This document shows positions 63,692 to 64,000 of a stretch of DNA of 64,000 nucleotides, piece by piece (position 1 is the first letter of the stretch; each line of letters starts with the position of its first letter). The stretch lies in the IMG/VR virus record IMGVR_UViG_3300036760_001167, positions 1-64,000 of that record; one strand, written 5' to 3'. The notes under the pieces are model-generated. The model searched no databases. It was given only the letters and a program-made list of their open reading frames with translations, and had not been told where the DNA came from. The DNA is from a virus. The position numbers and the translations under genes are program-made.

Positions 63692-64000
63692 TCAGGGCGG
63701 CGAGGCCCACGGTCCCCAGCCGCCGCGTCGGACCATGAACGCGGCGACCCAGACGTTCAGGTACGGGTCGAAGACGTTGCTCCTCCACCGCGTCGCGAAG
63801 TCGCGCAGGTACGGCGCGATCCAGCTCCTCGGCATGTACTCGCGGAGCCGCCCGAGCCAGTAGTCCATCTGGTGCTGGAAGACGCCCGCGCTCCCGCTCG
63901 GGTTGTACGCGGACGGGCAGTAGTGCGACTCCCGGTCCGCGACGTGCTCCGCGTACGGGACCGACTCTCCGATCCACGCGAACGCGCAGTCCACCAGGTT
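63692..64000 (-). CDS. Lytic transglycosylase-like protein, partial
   Basis: 103 residues are visible; the frame runs off the right edge, so the N-terminus is missing. VPYAEHVADRESHYCPSAYN then PSGSAGVFQHQMDYW matches the goose-lysozyme-like/SLT active-site region, with the catalytic Glu in ADRESH and the 'NPsGsaGvFQ' loop. It likely cleaves peptidoglycan, as endolysin or as a virion-borne lysin. It is separated from the tail genes, which favours lysis. Confidence 0.7.
   Translation of the reverse strand, partial: NLVDCAFAWIGESVPYAEHVADRESHYCPSAYNPSGSAGVFQHQMDYWLGRLREYMPRSWIAPYLRDFATRWRSNVFDPYLNVWVAAFMVRRGGWGPWASPP

Noticed and set aside
1-64000. Integrase, attachment site and CI-like repressor
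   Set aside because: None recognised. The excisionase-like HTH at 40503 alone does not establish a temperate lifestyle, and the tRNA gene shows no flanking duplicate.

Overview
This window is about 64 kb of very GC-rich DNA (roughly 70% by eye) from a tailed, siphovirus-like bacteriophage. Every gene I can support lies on the minus strand, so transcription runs from right (64000) to left (1). Several features point to an actinobacterial host: a WhiB-like iron-sulfur regulator, a surface protein ending in a class-E-sortase-type LAxTG signal, frequent GTG starts, and a possible leaderless transcript. No integrase or recognisable immunity repressor is present, so lifestyle is not settled. The window is open at both ends: a tail-fibre gene is cut at position 1 and a lytic transglycosylase-like gene is cut at position 64000.

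Right to left: 64000-52463 holds the DNA-metabolism block. It contains a dATP/dGTP diphosphohydrolase-like protein, a PD-(D/E)XK nuclease, a Sak4-like RecA-fold ATPase, a LAGLIDADG homing endonuclease, an acidic-tailed SSB-like protein, a MazG-like enzyme, an HD phosphohydrolase, a GIY-YIG nuclease and a TOPRIM primase-helicase. 52329-47898 is a tightly overlapping chain of very small genes (zinc ribbons, LuxR-type helix-turn-helix proteins, small membrane proteins). One gene in this chain is a shortened homologue of the phage's own major capsid protein. 47901-43528 is the packaging block: HNH nuclease, N6-adenine methyltransferase, an AvrII-site/GATC-rich repeat region, TerS, a J-domain protein and TerL. 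43527-42351 is a 1.2 kb stretch with no convincing gene but with strong inverted and direct repeats, placed behind a promoter cassette. 42350-36495 is a second chain of small genes, punctuated by conserved terminator/operator/promoter cassettes.

36502-31008 is an unusual accessory region: an RtcB RNA ligase, a small membrane protein, TadE- and TadG-like proteins, an LAxTG-anchored secreted protein, tRNA-Arg(CCT), an AAA+ ATPase, an HExxH metallopeptidase and a WhiB-like regulator. 30945-9670 is the virion operon in classical order: portal, prohead protease, HK97-fold capsid, head-tail connectors, tail tube, frameshifted tail chaperones, tape measure and tail hub. It has two insertions. One is a protein with two ADP-ribosyltransferase domains and a kinase-like domain, directly behind the portal. 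The other is a five-gene glycosyltransferase/methyltransferase island between capsid and connectors. 9673-1 holds minor tail and receptor-binding proteins, several with long Gly-Gly-Thr collagen-like tracts.

Most neighbouring genes overlap by one to four bases (ATGA, GTGA, TTGA or TGATG), so translational coupling appears to be the main way expression is coordinated. A TAAGAT-type -10 element, often preceded by CGGTG, recurs in front of the separate transcription units.
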